Part shown: piece by piece, positions 8,656 to 17,872 of the stretch | Numbering within the stretch: the stretch's first letter is position 1 | How the letters are laid out: every line of letters begins with the position of its first letter | Assembly: GCA_033807695.1 (NCBI GenBank) | Contig: CM066304.1 | Location: 2,108,001 to 2,172,000 of the forward strand | Direction: 5' to 3' | Length of the DNA: 64,000 bases | Origin: Daedaleopsis sinensis | Lineage: Eukaryota > Basidiomycota > Agaricomycetes > Polyporales > Polyporaceae | Translations under genes and position numbers: made by a program | Notes under the pieces: model-generated | Seen by the model: the letters and a program-made list of their open reading frames with translations, nothing else | Told to the model about the DNA's origin: nothing | The model's database searches: none

Positions 8656-11600
8656 AACAGTCAGGGAGAGGTCGCTCTCGTCCTCGACTATGACGCAAGA
8701 ACGGGTCAAGTTTTCACGACGGCGTACAAGGACTTAGAAAACCTAGAAAATTCCACAATTCAGTCAGCATATCTATCGGCCTGTGACGACTCCGAGACAA
8801 AGCAGAAAATCAAAACCATGTTCTCGAAAGTACCGATCCAGGAATCGGAAGGGGATAGAATGCGGAGCCGACAACCACCTCGCGAAGTCGACCGAGCCCT
8901 CTTCCGAGGACGAGCACTCCCAGTATACGCTACGAAAACCAGAGGCAGAAGAGCAGTCAGAACCCGGTCTAGGTCCAGCGAAGCAGCAAGAGCGAGCAAG
9001 AAATCCGAGCCGAGCGAGCAAGAACAAGAGGCGGAAGGCGAGCAACTTCCAGAAGACGACGAGCGGCAAGCAGCCACCGAGGACCCCGAGAGCGTACGCA
9101 GCTATGTGAAATCGAAGAAGAAGTACAAGCCAGTGGATAAGAAAGTACGACCAGTGATTGGGGAGCTTCCCAAGCAGTACAGAATTGTACGGGAGATAAT
9201 CGGCGACCCTCTCGAAGGGATGAAGCCGCTTGACCTCAATCCAAAGCCTTTTGAACCAACTGGGCGGTACACCGCTGAACGACGCGAGAAGCTCCACAAA
9301 GTCAATGCTCACCTATCAGAAGAAGAGCTAGCTTTGCTAGACGACATGATGTGCAAACAGGAGCAGGGATTCGCTTGGGAAGACAGCGAGCGTGGCCACT
9401 TCAGGACGGACATGTTCCCACCAGTGAAGTTTGCGGTTGTGCCTCACACTCCGTGGATTGAAACGAATTTCCCCATTCCACCCGGAACCTACCGACAAAT
9501 CTGTGAGATCATGAAGAAGAAAATAGAATCAGGCGTATACGAACCCTCAAATGCGTCTTACCGATCCAGGTGGTTCTGTGTGCTGAAGAAGGACGGGAGT
9601 CTGAGGATCGTCCATAGTCTGGAGCCGCTCAACAGAGTCTCTATTCAACACAGCGGTGTACCACCGATACCCGACCACATGGCAGAACGCTTTGCAGGGC
9701 GTGCGTGCGGGACGACCTTGGATCTATACGTTGGATACGACGAGAGGATCCTGGACGAAGAATCGCGCGACCTCACGACCTTCCAAACGCCTTTCGGAGC
9801 CATGCGACTGACGACGCTACCAATGGGATGGACGAATTCAGTACCCATCTTCCACGACGACGTGACCTACATATTGCAGCCCGAAATTCCGGATACGACG
9901 ATTCCCTACATCGACGACGTACCTGTCATTGGACCGGAGTCGTCCTACGAACGGGAAGATGGTTCTTTCGAGTGTATGAAGGGGAATCCAGGCATCAGGA
10001 GGTACATCTGGGAGCACATGCAAGACGTCAACAGGATTGTACAGCGGATGAAACATGCGGGAGGTACCTTCTCGGGCAAGAAGTTCGTCTGCGCGGCGCG
10101 CGACTTCGTAGCGGTGGGACATCGATGCACACCGGAAGGCCGTCTTCCAGAGAGAGGTTGCGTGGATGCGGTACTCAAATGGGGACCGTGTAAAAATGTT
10201 TCCGAAGTACGGTCGTTCCTGGGAACGGTAGGCGTTGGGAGGATCTTCATCAAGAACTTCGGGAAGAAGGCCGCACCATTAGTCAAGCTCACGCGGAAGG
10301 ACGTACCGTTCGAATGGGGAGAGGAACAGGACAAGGCCATGGAGGATCTAAAGACAGCATTAGTGGAATCCCCGGCCTTGAAGTCGATCAACTACGAGTC
10401 GAAGGCCCCGGTAATTCTAGCGGTGGACACCTCTTATATCGCGGTCGGCTACCAGCTGTGTCAAGAGGATCCGGAAGACCCGCGGAAACGATACTACAAC
10501 CGCTTTGGATCCATTACCTTGAACGAAAGGGAAGCCAGATTCTCACAACCGAAGCTCGAGCTATATGGTCTGTACCGAGCATTGAAGGCGCTCCGCTTCT
10601 GGCTGGTCGGTGTACGAAACCTAATAGTAGAAATGGATGCGACATCTACGAAAGCCATGATCCAGAATCCGGATGTCGCGCCGAATGCAGTCATGAATAG
10701 GTGGATCATTAGCATCAATATGTTCCACTTCGAAATGCGGCACGTACCTGGAATCTCCCATGGACCGGACGGTCTCAGCCGACGACCTGCGCAGCCTGAA
10801 GACGAACCAGAAGAAGCAGACAACGGAGAATTCGATGACTGGGTGGACAACATGTACGGCTTTACACACCTCATAAATCCACCTCCACACTTGGGAGACG
10901 CTCCTCTACAACACGAGGTTAAGCGGAAAACGAGCAACTTCAAGACGGAAGCGATGGGCTTCAGTGCGCTCATGCAGCAGACAAGCGGGACGGCGGGCAA
11001 GCTACCGGACATTCCAGAAATTGACTACGCAATCGTACCGCGCACGGAGGTTGCCCAGAAGTTTGACCACAGAATAGCGAACGTCTACGAATTTCTGTGC
11101 ACCAAGAGAAGACCGAAGCTGGTTCAGAAGGAGCTCGATGCGTTCGTCAAATACGCAGGACAATTCTTCGTGAAGGATGGCCGACTATGGAAGATAGCGA
11201 AGAATGGGAACCACAGGAGAGTACTACCCCCAGAACTACGAGCGAAAGCGTTCGTGAGTATGCACGACTTCATAGGACACAGAGGCGTACAGGCGACAAT
11301 TTCCTTCGTGGCCGAACGGTTCTGGTGGCCAGAAATGAAGGCGGATGTGGCCTGGTATGTGAGAAGCTGCCACCAATGCCAAATTCGACAAACTACGCGG
11401 ATCTACATACCACCTTCAGTTTCCTATCCTGCGGCGCCGTTCGTACGAGTTCACGTCGACTCTATGGACATGCCTGGCTCGTACAAGCACTTCTTCCATG
11501 CGAGGTGTGCAACCACAAGTTATGCTGAAGGGCGGGCAAGTACAGTCCAAACAGCGAAGGCGGTCGGCGACTGGATCTATCAAGACCTGCTGTGCAGATG

Positions 11601-12423
11601 GGGAGCGCTGTCCGAGATCGTGTCAGACAACGGAAGTCCATGGGTTGCAGCGTTGGAGTACCTGGCAAAGCAATACCACGTCAAGCACATACGGATCTCA
11701 GGATACAACTCACGAGCGAACGGAATCGTCGAGCGGCCTCATTTCCACGTCCGGGACGCGCTCTTCAAAGCATGCGAAGGTGATACGACGCAATGGGTGG
11801 CGCGGGTATATTCAGTACTCTGGGCGGACCGAATCACAGTACGCAGGAGACTAGGTTGCTCACCCTACTACGCGGTAACTGGGACGGATCCAATCCTGCC
11901 CATGGACATCACAGAAGCCACGTACCTGCTGCCTATACCGACGAAGCTCGTGTCCACAACGGAGTTGATCACCAACAGGGCGATGGCCTTGCAGAAGAGA
12001 CCGGAGGACATAGCGCGGTTGCGGTCAACCGTCTACCGAACACGCGTCCAAGCTGCGCAGCTATTCGAGAAGGAACACAGCGCAACCATCCGAGACTTCA
12101 ACTTCCAGCGAGGGAGGCTGGTTCTGATGCGGAACACGGCAATTGAGAAGTCGCTCAACAGGAAGATGAGACCACGGTACCTAGGCCCTCTAGTAGTGAT
12201 ATCGCGCAACAGAGGAGGCGCGTACATCATTGCAGAACTCGATGGGACCGTCTTCGATCGACCCATAGCGGCCTTCAGAATCATCCCCTACCTAGCGCGT
12301 GAGGACCCAATCAACTTCAATATTGAGGAACTGGACGCACCACAGAGCCGACTGCAAGAATTAGAAAACACAACAGAAAACTACGAAGAGGAAGGATTAG
12401 CAGACGACGACGAACACGGCTGA
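8653..12423 (+). CDS. Gypsy Pol: reverse transcriptase, RNase H, integrase
   Basis: This 1256-residue replicase starts at the ATG inside the TGATG overlap with gag. After an acidic and lysine-rich leader, the RT domain shows TTLDLYVGYDERIL, the palm motif LPMGWTNSV and the catalytic YIDD (9907-9918). RNase H follows with AVDTSY, KLELYGL, EMDATS and GPDGLSRR, giving the D-E-D-D set. The integrase has an HHCC zinc region (HDFIGHRG ... CHQCQ) and catalytic VHVDSMD, VSDNGSP and NGIVERP. The C-terminus RYLGPLVVI resembles the GPY/F module. All catalytic residues are present and no stop interrupts the frame, so the protein looks active. The pol frame is also open upstream from 8560, so frameshifting is an alternative to reinitiation. 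Confidence 0.95.
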   Translation: MNSQGEVALVLDYDARTGQVFTTAYKDLENLENSTIQSAYLSACDDSETKQKIKTMFSKVPIQESEGDRMRSRQPPREVDRALFRGRALPVYATKTRGRRAVRTRSRSSEAARASKKSEPSEQEQEAEGEQLPEDDERQAATEDPESVRSYVKSKKKYKPVDKKVRPVIGELPKQYRIVREIIGDPLEGMKPLDLNPKPFEPTGRYTAERREKLHKVNAHLSEEELALLDDMMCKQEQGFAWEDSERGHFRTDMFPPVKFAVVPHTPWIETNFPIPPGTYRQICEIMKKKIESGVYEPSNASYRSRWFCVLKKDGSLRIVHSLEPLNRVSIQHSGVPPIPDHMAERFAGRACGTTLDLYVGYDERILDEESRDLTTFQTPFGAMRLTTLPMGWTNSVPIFHDDVTYILQPEIPDTTIPYIDDVPVIGPESSYEREDGSFECMKGNPGIRRYIWEHMQDVNRIVQRMKHAGGTFSGKKFVCAARDFVAVGHRCTPEGRLPERGCVDAVLKWGPCKNVSEVRSFLGTVGVGRIFIKNFGKKAAPLVKLTRKDVPFEWGEEQDKAMEDLKTALVESPALKSINYESKAPVILAVDTSYIAVGYQLCQEDPEDPRKRYYNRFGSITLNEREARFSQPKLELYGLYRALKALRFWLVGVRNLIVEMDATSTKAMIQNPDVAPNAVMNRWIISINMFHFEMRHVPGISHGPDGLSRRPAQPEDEPEEADNGEFDDWVDNMYGFTHLINPPPHLGDAPLQHEVKRKTSNFKTEAMGFSALMQQTSGTAGKLPDIPEIDYAIVPRTEVAQKFDHRIANVYEFLCTKRRPKLVQKELDAFVKYAGQFFVKDGRLWKIAKNGNHRRVLPPELRAKAFVSMHDFIGHRGVQATISFVAERFWWPEMKADVAWYVRSCHQCQIRQTTRIYIPPSVSYPAAPFVRVHVDSMDMPGSYKHFFHARCATTSYAEGRASTVQTAKAVGDWIYQDLLCRWGALSEIVSDNGSPWVAALEYLAKQYHVKHIRISGYNSRANGIVERPHFHVRDALFKACEGDTTQWVARVYSVLWADRITVRRRLGCSPYYAVTGTDPILPMDITEATYLLPIPTKLVSTTELITNRAMALQKRPEDIARLRSTVYRTRVQAAQLFEKEHSATIRDFNFQRGRLVLMRNTAIEKSLNRKMRPRYLGPLVVISRNRGGAYIIAELDGTVFDRPIAAFRIIPYLAREDPINFNIEELDAPQSRLQELENTTENYEEEGLADDDEHG

Positions 12424-12454
12424 CACTCACGTTGACGAGGACGTCAAATGGAAA

Positions 12455-12468
12455 AAGTGGGGGGGAGG
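12455..12468 (+). other. Internal copy of the polypurine tract
   Basis: AAGTGGGGGGGAGG lies 32 bases after the pol stop. It is identical over 14 bases to the tract that abuts the 3' LTR (16670-16683). This is where the LTR would start in an element without the antisense cassette. It could act as a second plus-strand primer or be a relic of cassette insertion. Confidence 0.8.
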
Positions 12469-12874
12469 AAGTCGCTTGACTACGGAAGTCAATTCCTCTA
12501 CAGGCCGAAGAGCGCTTCAAGAGGCGCTTCGCGCGTCGGTCATCTCGGAGATCACACAAGAAGAAGAGCAGAAGGCGATGCGATACATTCGGGATACTAG
12601 ATACAGTACAGATTAAGACGGACAACAGAAGCTGAGCGCGACGGGATACGGGAAAGAAAACCAGAAGGAGACATTACAAAGCCCAGAGCGACAGGAGGGA
12701 GACGGAGAGACTAGTCCGCGGGAGACAGAGACGAGCAGAGGAGATATATGCGAAAAACAGAAAAACAAAACAGCGCGAGCCGCGCGACGACAGGACGAGA
12801 CGACGACCAAGCAGGAGATGACAAGAAAAGCTAATAACAAGAAGTCCGTGGACGCGCGCGCGTCGAAGAAGTCC
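12469..12874. other. Region between internal polypurine tract and antisense gene
   Basis: I see no gene here. It begins GGAAGTCGCTTGACT (from 12467), which differs by one base from the LTR hairpin sequence at 5629-5643. The rest is A/G-rich on the plus strand. It should hold the 3' end and polyadenylation signals of the antisense gene that stops at 12875. Confidence 0.5.
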
Positions 12875-15138
12875 CTACTCGGCATTGCGAAGAAGCTCGA
12901 GGAGATCCTCACGATAGCCATTGGACGCCACCAAGTCCTTGAAGGACCGCACGTCGTCGCACCCTTCGATCTTCACGCCAAAATCGAGCTGGGTCTGTCG
13001 AGTCTCGCGGCGGGAAAGCTGCCGAATGGACACTAGGTCCTCGACGATGCGCGCGCGTGCGAGGCTGACCTGCGAGCGAAGATGGTTGACCTTCGCGACG
13101 ACCTCCGGCGAGAAGCTGACCGGCTCCGGCGACTTGCGCTTGGAAGATGAGGACTTGATCGAGATCTTGAGGGGCGTCGCCGGTTGGGAAGTCGACTTGG
13201 AGGGACTCGGCTTCTCCTTCTTGACGCTGCCAGAAGCGCGAGACGAACGAGGAGGAGGCGTAGAGTCGTCGGGTTCGGCCTTGCTGTTGCCATAGTCCTC
13301 GAGCAGGCGGCCCTTCTCGTCGAGCGAAGGATAACGCGTAGGACCCTCCGGGTACGGGTAGACGGGGGTGTCCTTCCGGATGGTCTTCGGACGAAGACGC
13401 TCCTGGAGCGCGGCCTTGTCGACGGAGAGGAATTTGTGCGAGTTCCTCTCGAACTGGCGGACGAAGTCGACGGCGAGAAGACGGTCGGCGGGCGGCAGCT
13501 GCGAGGGTTCCCGGAAGGAAAACCCAACGCCGTTGTACATCGCGCCGATGCGGGCGTGCACTAGAAAGAAGACAAGAAGTCAGCAAGAAGACCAAGAGAA
13601 GAAGGGGGAAGGTACTGACCTTTGACCGTCCCCTGGACACTCAGGTGGTCGTACGCGCAAGAGAAGCTTTTCCCCTTCTTCTTGCAGAAGTTGCAGCGGA
13701 ACGCGGAAGGGTCCGGACGTCTGCAGGTGACCCCGGCGCGACGGCACTCGTCGCAGTCGCCCTCGATCTGCACGGCGCTGGACAACTCCACGGAACCTTG
13801 GCGAGTGGAAGGAGGCTTCTTGTCGCGCTTCTTGACCCTAGGCGACAACTCGACGACGGGAGGCGGACGTTTGCGGGGCGAGGTGCGGGACTTCTTCTTA
13901 GGAGGCTCCTCCTCCTCGAGTTGGTCGACTTCTTCTTCGCCTTCATCGTCGACCTCGCCCTCGGCATCGCGGTCGGAATCGTCCGCGGGAGGAGACACCG
14001 CCTTACGCTTTCCCTTGTCGACGGGCTTCTTGGGCGGCTCGCTCTCATCGGTGCTGAAGAAGAGGGGCGTCTTCTTCCTCTTCAGCGGCAGCTGAGACAG
14101 CGGAGGAGGAGGAGGTTGGTCAGGCGAGAGGGGGGAGCGTGTGCGGAAACGACGAGGAGAGTCGCGCTGGGCAGCGTCGGCCAGAGGCTCGTCGTCAGAA
14201 GCTTCCTCTTCGGGAACGTACTCGACACCAGTGACCATCGCAGCCAGGAAGGCGTCGCCAGGAAGGGCATCGGGGTCAGACGAAGGCGCGGTCGACGAGG
14301 AAGTGGGGCGTGTGACGAGTATCCTCGTGAGACGCTTCTTGTCGAGGACCGGGACGTAACGCATGCCGGACAGCAGAGGCAAGAACTGGTCGACGCGAGT
14401 GTCGATGGTTTCCCGAGAGGCGCGCATGTCGGGCGGGTAATCGGCGACCTCCATCCAGCGTGGCTGGATGATCTCGTGGTACCAGTTCACTGCAAGGAGG
14501 AGCGGTCTTAGTCAAGCAACAGTGAGGGCGAAGAACGTAAGTACTTACGCTCGAAGAAGCCCAGCCGAAGGCGGTGAGCCTGGAAGGCGATGTCGATCTC
14601 CAGGGGGGACTCCGCTACGGTGCTCGAAACCGCGAACAGCCGCAACCGGCGAGAAGTCAGCGCGTACGAGCGAAAGAACTCCGAGACTAGGGAGGGCGGC
14701 GCGTAAAACTCGAACGTCGGGAGCGCGGCGAGGAGCAGGGGATCCAGGTACCAATTCCACTCCGGGACGAGACGGTGCTGCGAAAAAGGAATGTGTCAGC
14801 GAGACAAGACTTGGAAGGCCGGGACGGCGTACCAGAGCCATGACGATACGATCAAACATGGCCTTGAACGTGCCATATGAGAACGTAGCGAGCTGGTCGT
14901 CGGTGTACTCTTCCAAGATCGCCCGGAAGTCGCTGATCGTCAGCGGAGCGGCGTCCTGATCGCGAAGCTCGTCAGGCGTAGTGGGAACGGGCTCCTCACA
15001 GCCAAGTCGATCGGATTCACGCGTGAATTGCAACGGGAGCCACTTGAACAGCTCCTTGGGGATCGGTCGCCGAGGAGCATCGGAAGACGAGCGAGTGGCG
15101 GCGACGTTGGAAGACGAGCGACGGTTGGAAGCGGACAT
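12875..15138 (-). CDS. Antisense cassette gene 1: protein with Zn2Cys6-spaced cysteines
   Basis: Four exons (15138-14833, 14777-14549, 14489-13620, 13560-12875) join in frame through GT-AG introns of 55, 59 and 59 nt, giving 696 residues. The donors GTACGC, GTAAGT and GTCAGT and acceptors GCAG, GCAG and CTAG exist only on the minus strand. The N-terminal 300 residues are mostly helical with little low complexity. An acidic, Lys/Pro-rich disordered part follows. A cysteine module at 13657-13755 then has spacing CX2CX6CX9CX2CX8C, within the range of fungal Zn2Cys6 clusters, and a helical C-terminus ends the protein. Zn2Cys6 proteins usually bind DNA as transcription factors, but here the cluster is central rather than N-terminal, so DNA binding is inference. 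No homologue is recognised. A role in regulating the element is possible but unproven. Confidence 0.8.
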
Positions 15139-15202
15139 GGTGGGCGATGGATGAGAAGACGAGAGGAGAATGCACGAAGGCGGACAACCCGAAGGCCAAA
15201 AC

Positions 15203-15210
15203 GTTTATTA
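15203..15210 (-). promoter_or_regulatory. TATA-like box before antisense gene 1
   Basis: TAATAAAC on the minus strand lies about 65-72 bp before the ATG at 15138. It is a weaker match than the boxes of the other two cassette genes. Confidence 0.4.
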
Positions 15211-15311
15211 AGGGCGGCAGTCAGAAGAACGTGAAGGGAGCCGTGAAGTACAACGTCCAAATGCGGTAATCTAAGCGCTCTCCGCGCGACGGCGATCGAG
15301 GGCGGCCCCAA

Positions 15312-15966
15312 TCAGTCGCACATCAAAGGAATAGAACCGAAGACTTCATCCTCGTCTGACAGAGAGGACGGCGACCTTTCCAGCTTCTTGATGGCCGCGT
15401 GGAGGGCGGACTGCTCAATACGCACCCCGCGCAGTTCAGCGGCGACCAATTCCAGACGCGCGAGTACTTCCGAAAAATGAACGCGGTACCGGTCGTCGCG
15501 CGCCAGGTCGCGCATGACCTCCAGGAGTTGAAGTTCGTGTTGCAGAGTGGCATGCACTGAGTCCAGGAAGTGGAGGCGGTACGGCAGGCGGTGCGTCTGG
15601 ACCAGGTCGACAAGGAACGCCTCAAGGCCGTTGGAGAAGAAACACTGGTCGATGGCGATGGACACGCGGGCAAGTAGGTCGGAAACGCCGACGAGAAGGC
15701 CGTCATGAAGCATGCTCCAACCATACTGGGAAGGTGTCAATCAAGCGCGAGAAGCAGCAGGCCGAGAAGCTCACCAAAAGTTGTCCTAAACGGGAAAGCG
15801 CGTGTTCATACACAACGCGGGGACAGCCGTGGTCGACGGATACCGTCTCGAAGAACTCGATTTGCTCAACAATGTGCGCACGAAGCGGGGAGAGGAGTTC
15901 AAGGGCCAACTCGCGGTGCGAGCTGACTTGGAGGGCGAGCGTACGCGGGAGGACGGTCGACGACAT
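15312..15966 (-). CDS. Antisense cassette gene 2: small helical protein
   Basis: Exon 15966-15775 joins exon 15725-15312 through a 49-nt intron (GTGAGC...CCCAG) in phase 0, giving 201 residues. The start at 15966 (MSSTVLPRTL) is preferred because a TATAAAG box lies 42-48 bp upstream. An in-frame ATG at 16032 would lie upstream of that box. The protein has no signal peptide or obvious membrane segment, and looks like a bundle of amphipathic helices rich in Leu, Glu, Arg and His. It ends with a short acidic tail containing SLSDEDEVF. I do not recognise the family. Its position between the other two antisense genes, with only 62 bp to the end of gene 3, suggests the three form a co-inherited set. 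Confidence 0.75.
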
Positions 15967-16007
15967 GATGAATGGAAGTTGATGAACTTCGAAGGCAGTT
16001 ACAGCGG

Positions 16008-16014
16008 CTTTATA
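16008..16014 (-). promoter_or_regulatory. TATA box of antisense gene 2
   Basis: TATAAAG on the minus strand, 42-48 bp upstream of the ATG at 15966 and just after the stop of antisense gene 3. Confidence 0.6.
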
Positions 16015-16028
16015 CGACACGCGGCTAC

Positions 16029-16599
16029 TCAAAAGTGGATGTCCTCTCGGAGGCTGGCAAACTCCTGATCTATCTCCTCCATTTCCTTTTCGACCTTCCG
16101 GATCCGGGCATCAACCAGAATAGACTCCGTGATCAAGGACCCTCCGGCGCGGTTGAGGACGCGGCGCGCGCAGAGTTGCTTCCGGAGCCGCTGCTGACAG
16201 GCAATGCGACGAGCATCGAGGTCGGCCCGACGAGCGCACCGACGGGACCGGGCGACAAGCTCTTGGAAAAGGAAGAGCTGACGGTCAGCCAAGGCAGGCC
16301 AGCCCTCGGTGATCGTATTCTCGGTCCGTTTCACGAAGTCCGCGGCAACCTCGCCATCGTCCCCCAAGGTGATCAAAGTGTCCTGCCATGAAGACAGTCA
16401 GCCACGAAGACGAGGGCCTACACGCGGAAGGAGGACGACGTACCACCAGTTCAGCGATATGGTCGTAGGAATCGTAGATGATTCCAACGTCCTCTTCAGT
16501 ACGAGCGGCAGCAAGAGCCTCGAACTCAGAGATCGCGACTTCAAGCTGACGGACAGTCTCCGTGAGGATGGGGACGTTGAGGAAAATGAAGGCAGACAT
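16029..16599 (-). CDS. Antisense cassette gene 3: small coiled-coil-like protein
   Basis: Exon 16599-16444 joins exon 16382-16029 through a 61-nt intron (GTACGT...GGCAG, with CTGAC as a likely branch site), giving 169 residues. The start MSAFIFLNVPILTE has a TATATAAA box 36-43 bp upstream. The sequence is helical and charged. Its C-terminal part (RIRKVEKEMEEIDQEF) has the heptad look of a coiled coil. No domain is recognised. The gene begins only about 85 bp from the 3' LTR, so its promoter is effectively LTR-adjacent and the LTR U3 may act on it as an enhancer. Confidence 0.75.
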
Positions 16600-16634
16600 T
16601 GCGAAGGATGAAAACCGAGGATGGAACGAGGGAG

Positions 16635-16642
16635 TTTATATA
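16635..16642 (-). promoter_or_regulatory. TATA box of antisense gene 3
   Basis: TATATAAA on the minus strand, 36-43 bp upstream of the ATG at 16599 and about 42 bp from the LTR boundary. Confidence 0.65.
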
Positions 16643-16669
16643 CGCGCAAACCGAGGACGGTTCGAATGC

Positions 16670-16683
16670 AAGTGGGGGGGAGG
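16670..16683 (+). other. 3' polypurine tract of the gypsy element
   Basis: AAGTGGGGGGGAGG directly abuts the 3' LTR start TGATGAG at 16684, as required for plus-strand priming. An exact 14-nt copy is at 12455-12468. Confidence 0.85.
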
Positions 16684-17590
16684 TGATGAGCCTCAGGACC
16701 AGCTAAGCCCCGGAAACACCACGCAGCCCATCACTATTCGCGCCCGTCAGACAATTCACGCAGTATGAAGACGAGCGGCTTCACAAGGAAGGCGAGCGAC
16801 TACCGAAGGAGCGAGTACGGAGACATGCCATTCCAAGGGTCGAAGGAGCCGATGCCGAGCTGCCGGCGGCTGACCGAGGTCGCCAGAGCTCTAGCCAGGA
16901 CAGAGGAGGCGATCGATCGAGGGTCTGGTCTAGGCGACCGCCACGGAGTCCAGCAATTGGTACGAAGGTCGTCGGAAGAGGCACGGAAGACAAGGGAGTG
17001 AGGGGGACGGCCTTCCGAGGCCTATGAAGACGGGCGGATGGACTTCAGACGCGATCACGTGGTGACGCGCCACAAGACTAAGCGCTTTCGTGACCGCGGA
17101 TGCAAGTCGAGCGGCGACGTGATAGGCTCGGTGCAAACACCTACCTAACCACCGGAGTGCGCCGTAGGGGTTCAGGAGAGGAGGATCGCGACGTGAGCGT
17201 GGGAGGAGCAGGGTTTCCTATGATTGGACGATTGGTAGGATAGTTGTAGTTTATTTGGTGACGATTTGTACAGTATATAAGTCAGCGGGATTGCGGCCCA
17301 GCAAAGCAGCGCAGTAGCTCCAGAGATCGAGTCCGAGTCCAAGAATCATCTAGGCGACCCTCAATTGAAGACCGTCCGTCTTCAAACCTCCTCTTGCAGA
17401 CTAGCCTCACCCACGGAAGTTGCTTGACTTCCACCTGAAGTTGCTCAACTTCCCTGTCTATCGTCGACGGGCTACGTGAAGAAGAGCGACTACACCGGGA
17501 ACCTGTCCTCCACCTCGCACCCTACTAGGTAGCTGATCTCGTGCTCGTTTGGGTGTGTGTTTCGCCCAGCGACCCAGAGTTACCCCATCA
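16684..17590 (+). repeat. 3' LTR of the gypsy element
   Basis: 907-bp copy of 4898-5804 with no differences noted. The end CATCA is followed by the target duplication CCGT (17591-17594). Confidence 0.95.
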
Positions 17591-17872
17591 CCGTGCGTGT
17601 GCAAGTGAGCAGCACCAGTGCGAGTGACTGGGCTGGATTTGATAGTTTCCAATAGCTGTCCAACCTGGAGGATGCTGTGGCGACAAGGCGTTTTCAAAAG
17701 CGTTCAGGGCATAGAGCCGGAGATACGAAGCATCAGACCAAAGCATGCAGGAGATCCAAACAAGCTCCGAGTCAGTGGGGGAGCATAGGGGAGCATTTGT
17801 AGGTTGCCAGTGCTAGGATGATACACGGTGCACAGGAAACCTCGGGATCGGACTAGCGCTAGGGCTGGCGAC

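Larger units (their letters stand above)
4898..17590 (+). mobile_element. Complete Ty3/gypsy LTR retrotransposon with antisense gene cassette
   Basis: The element is 12,693 bp long. Its LTRs (4898-5804 and 16684-17590) are 907 bp each, at a constant offset of 11,786, and no difference was found by eye. The termini are TGATG...CATCA. CCGT directly flanks both ends (4894-4897 and 17591-17594), giving a 4-bp target-site duplication. Domain order is Gag, protease, RT, RNase H, integrase, which is gypsy type. Both sense ORFs are open. Between pol and the 3' LTR lie 4.2 kb holding three spliced antisense genes, which roughly adds half again to a normal element. Identical LTRs imply a very recent insertion. 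Confidence 0.95.

Noticed and set aside
13645..14511. 288-codon plus-strand ORF in the cassette
   Set aside because: It is the mirror of antisense exon 3. Only the minus-strand frames are joined by valid introns and show cysteine and helix patterns.
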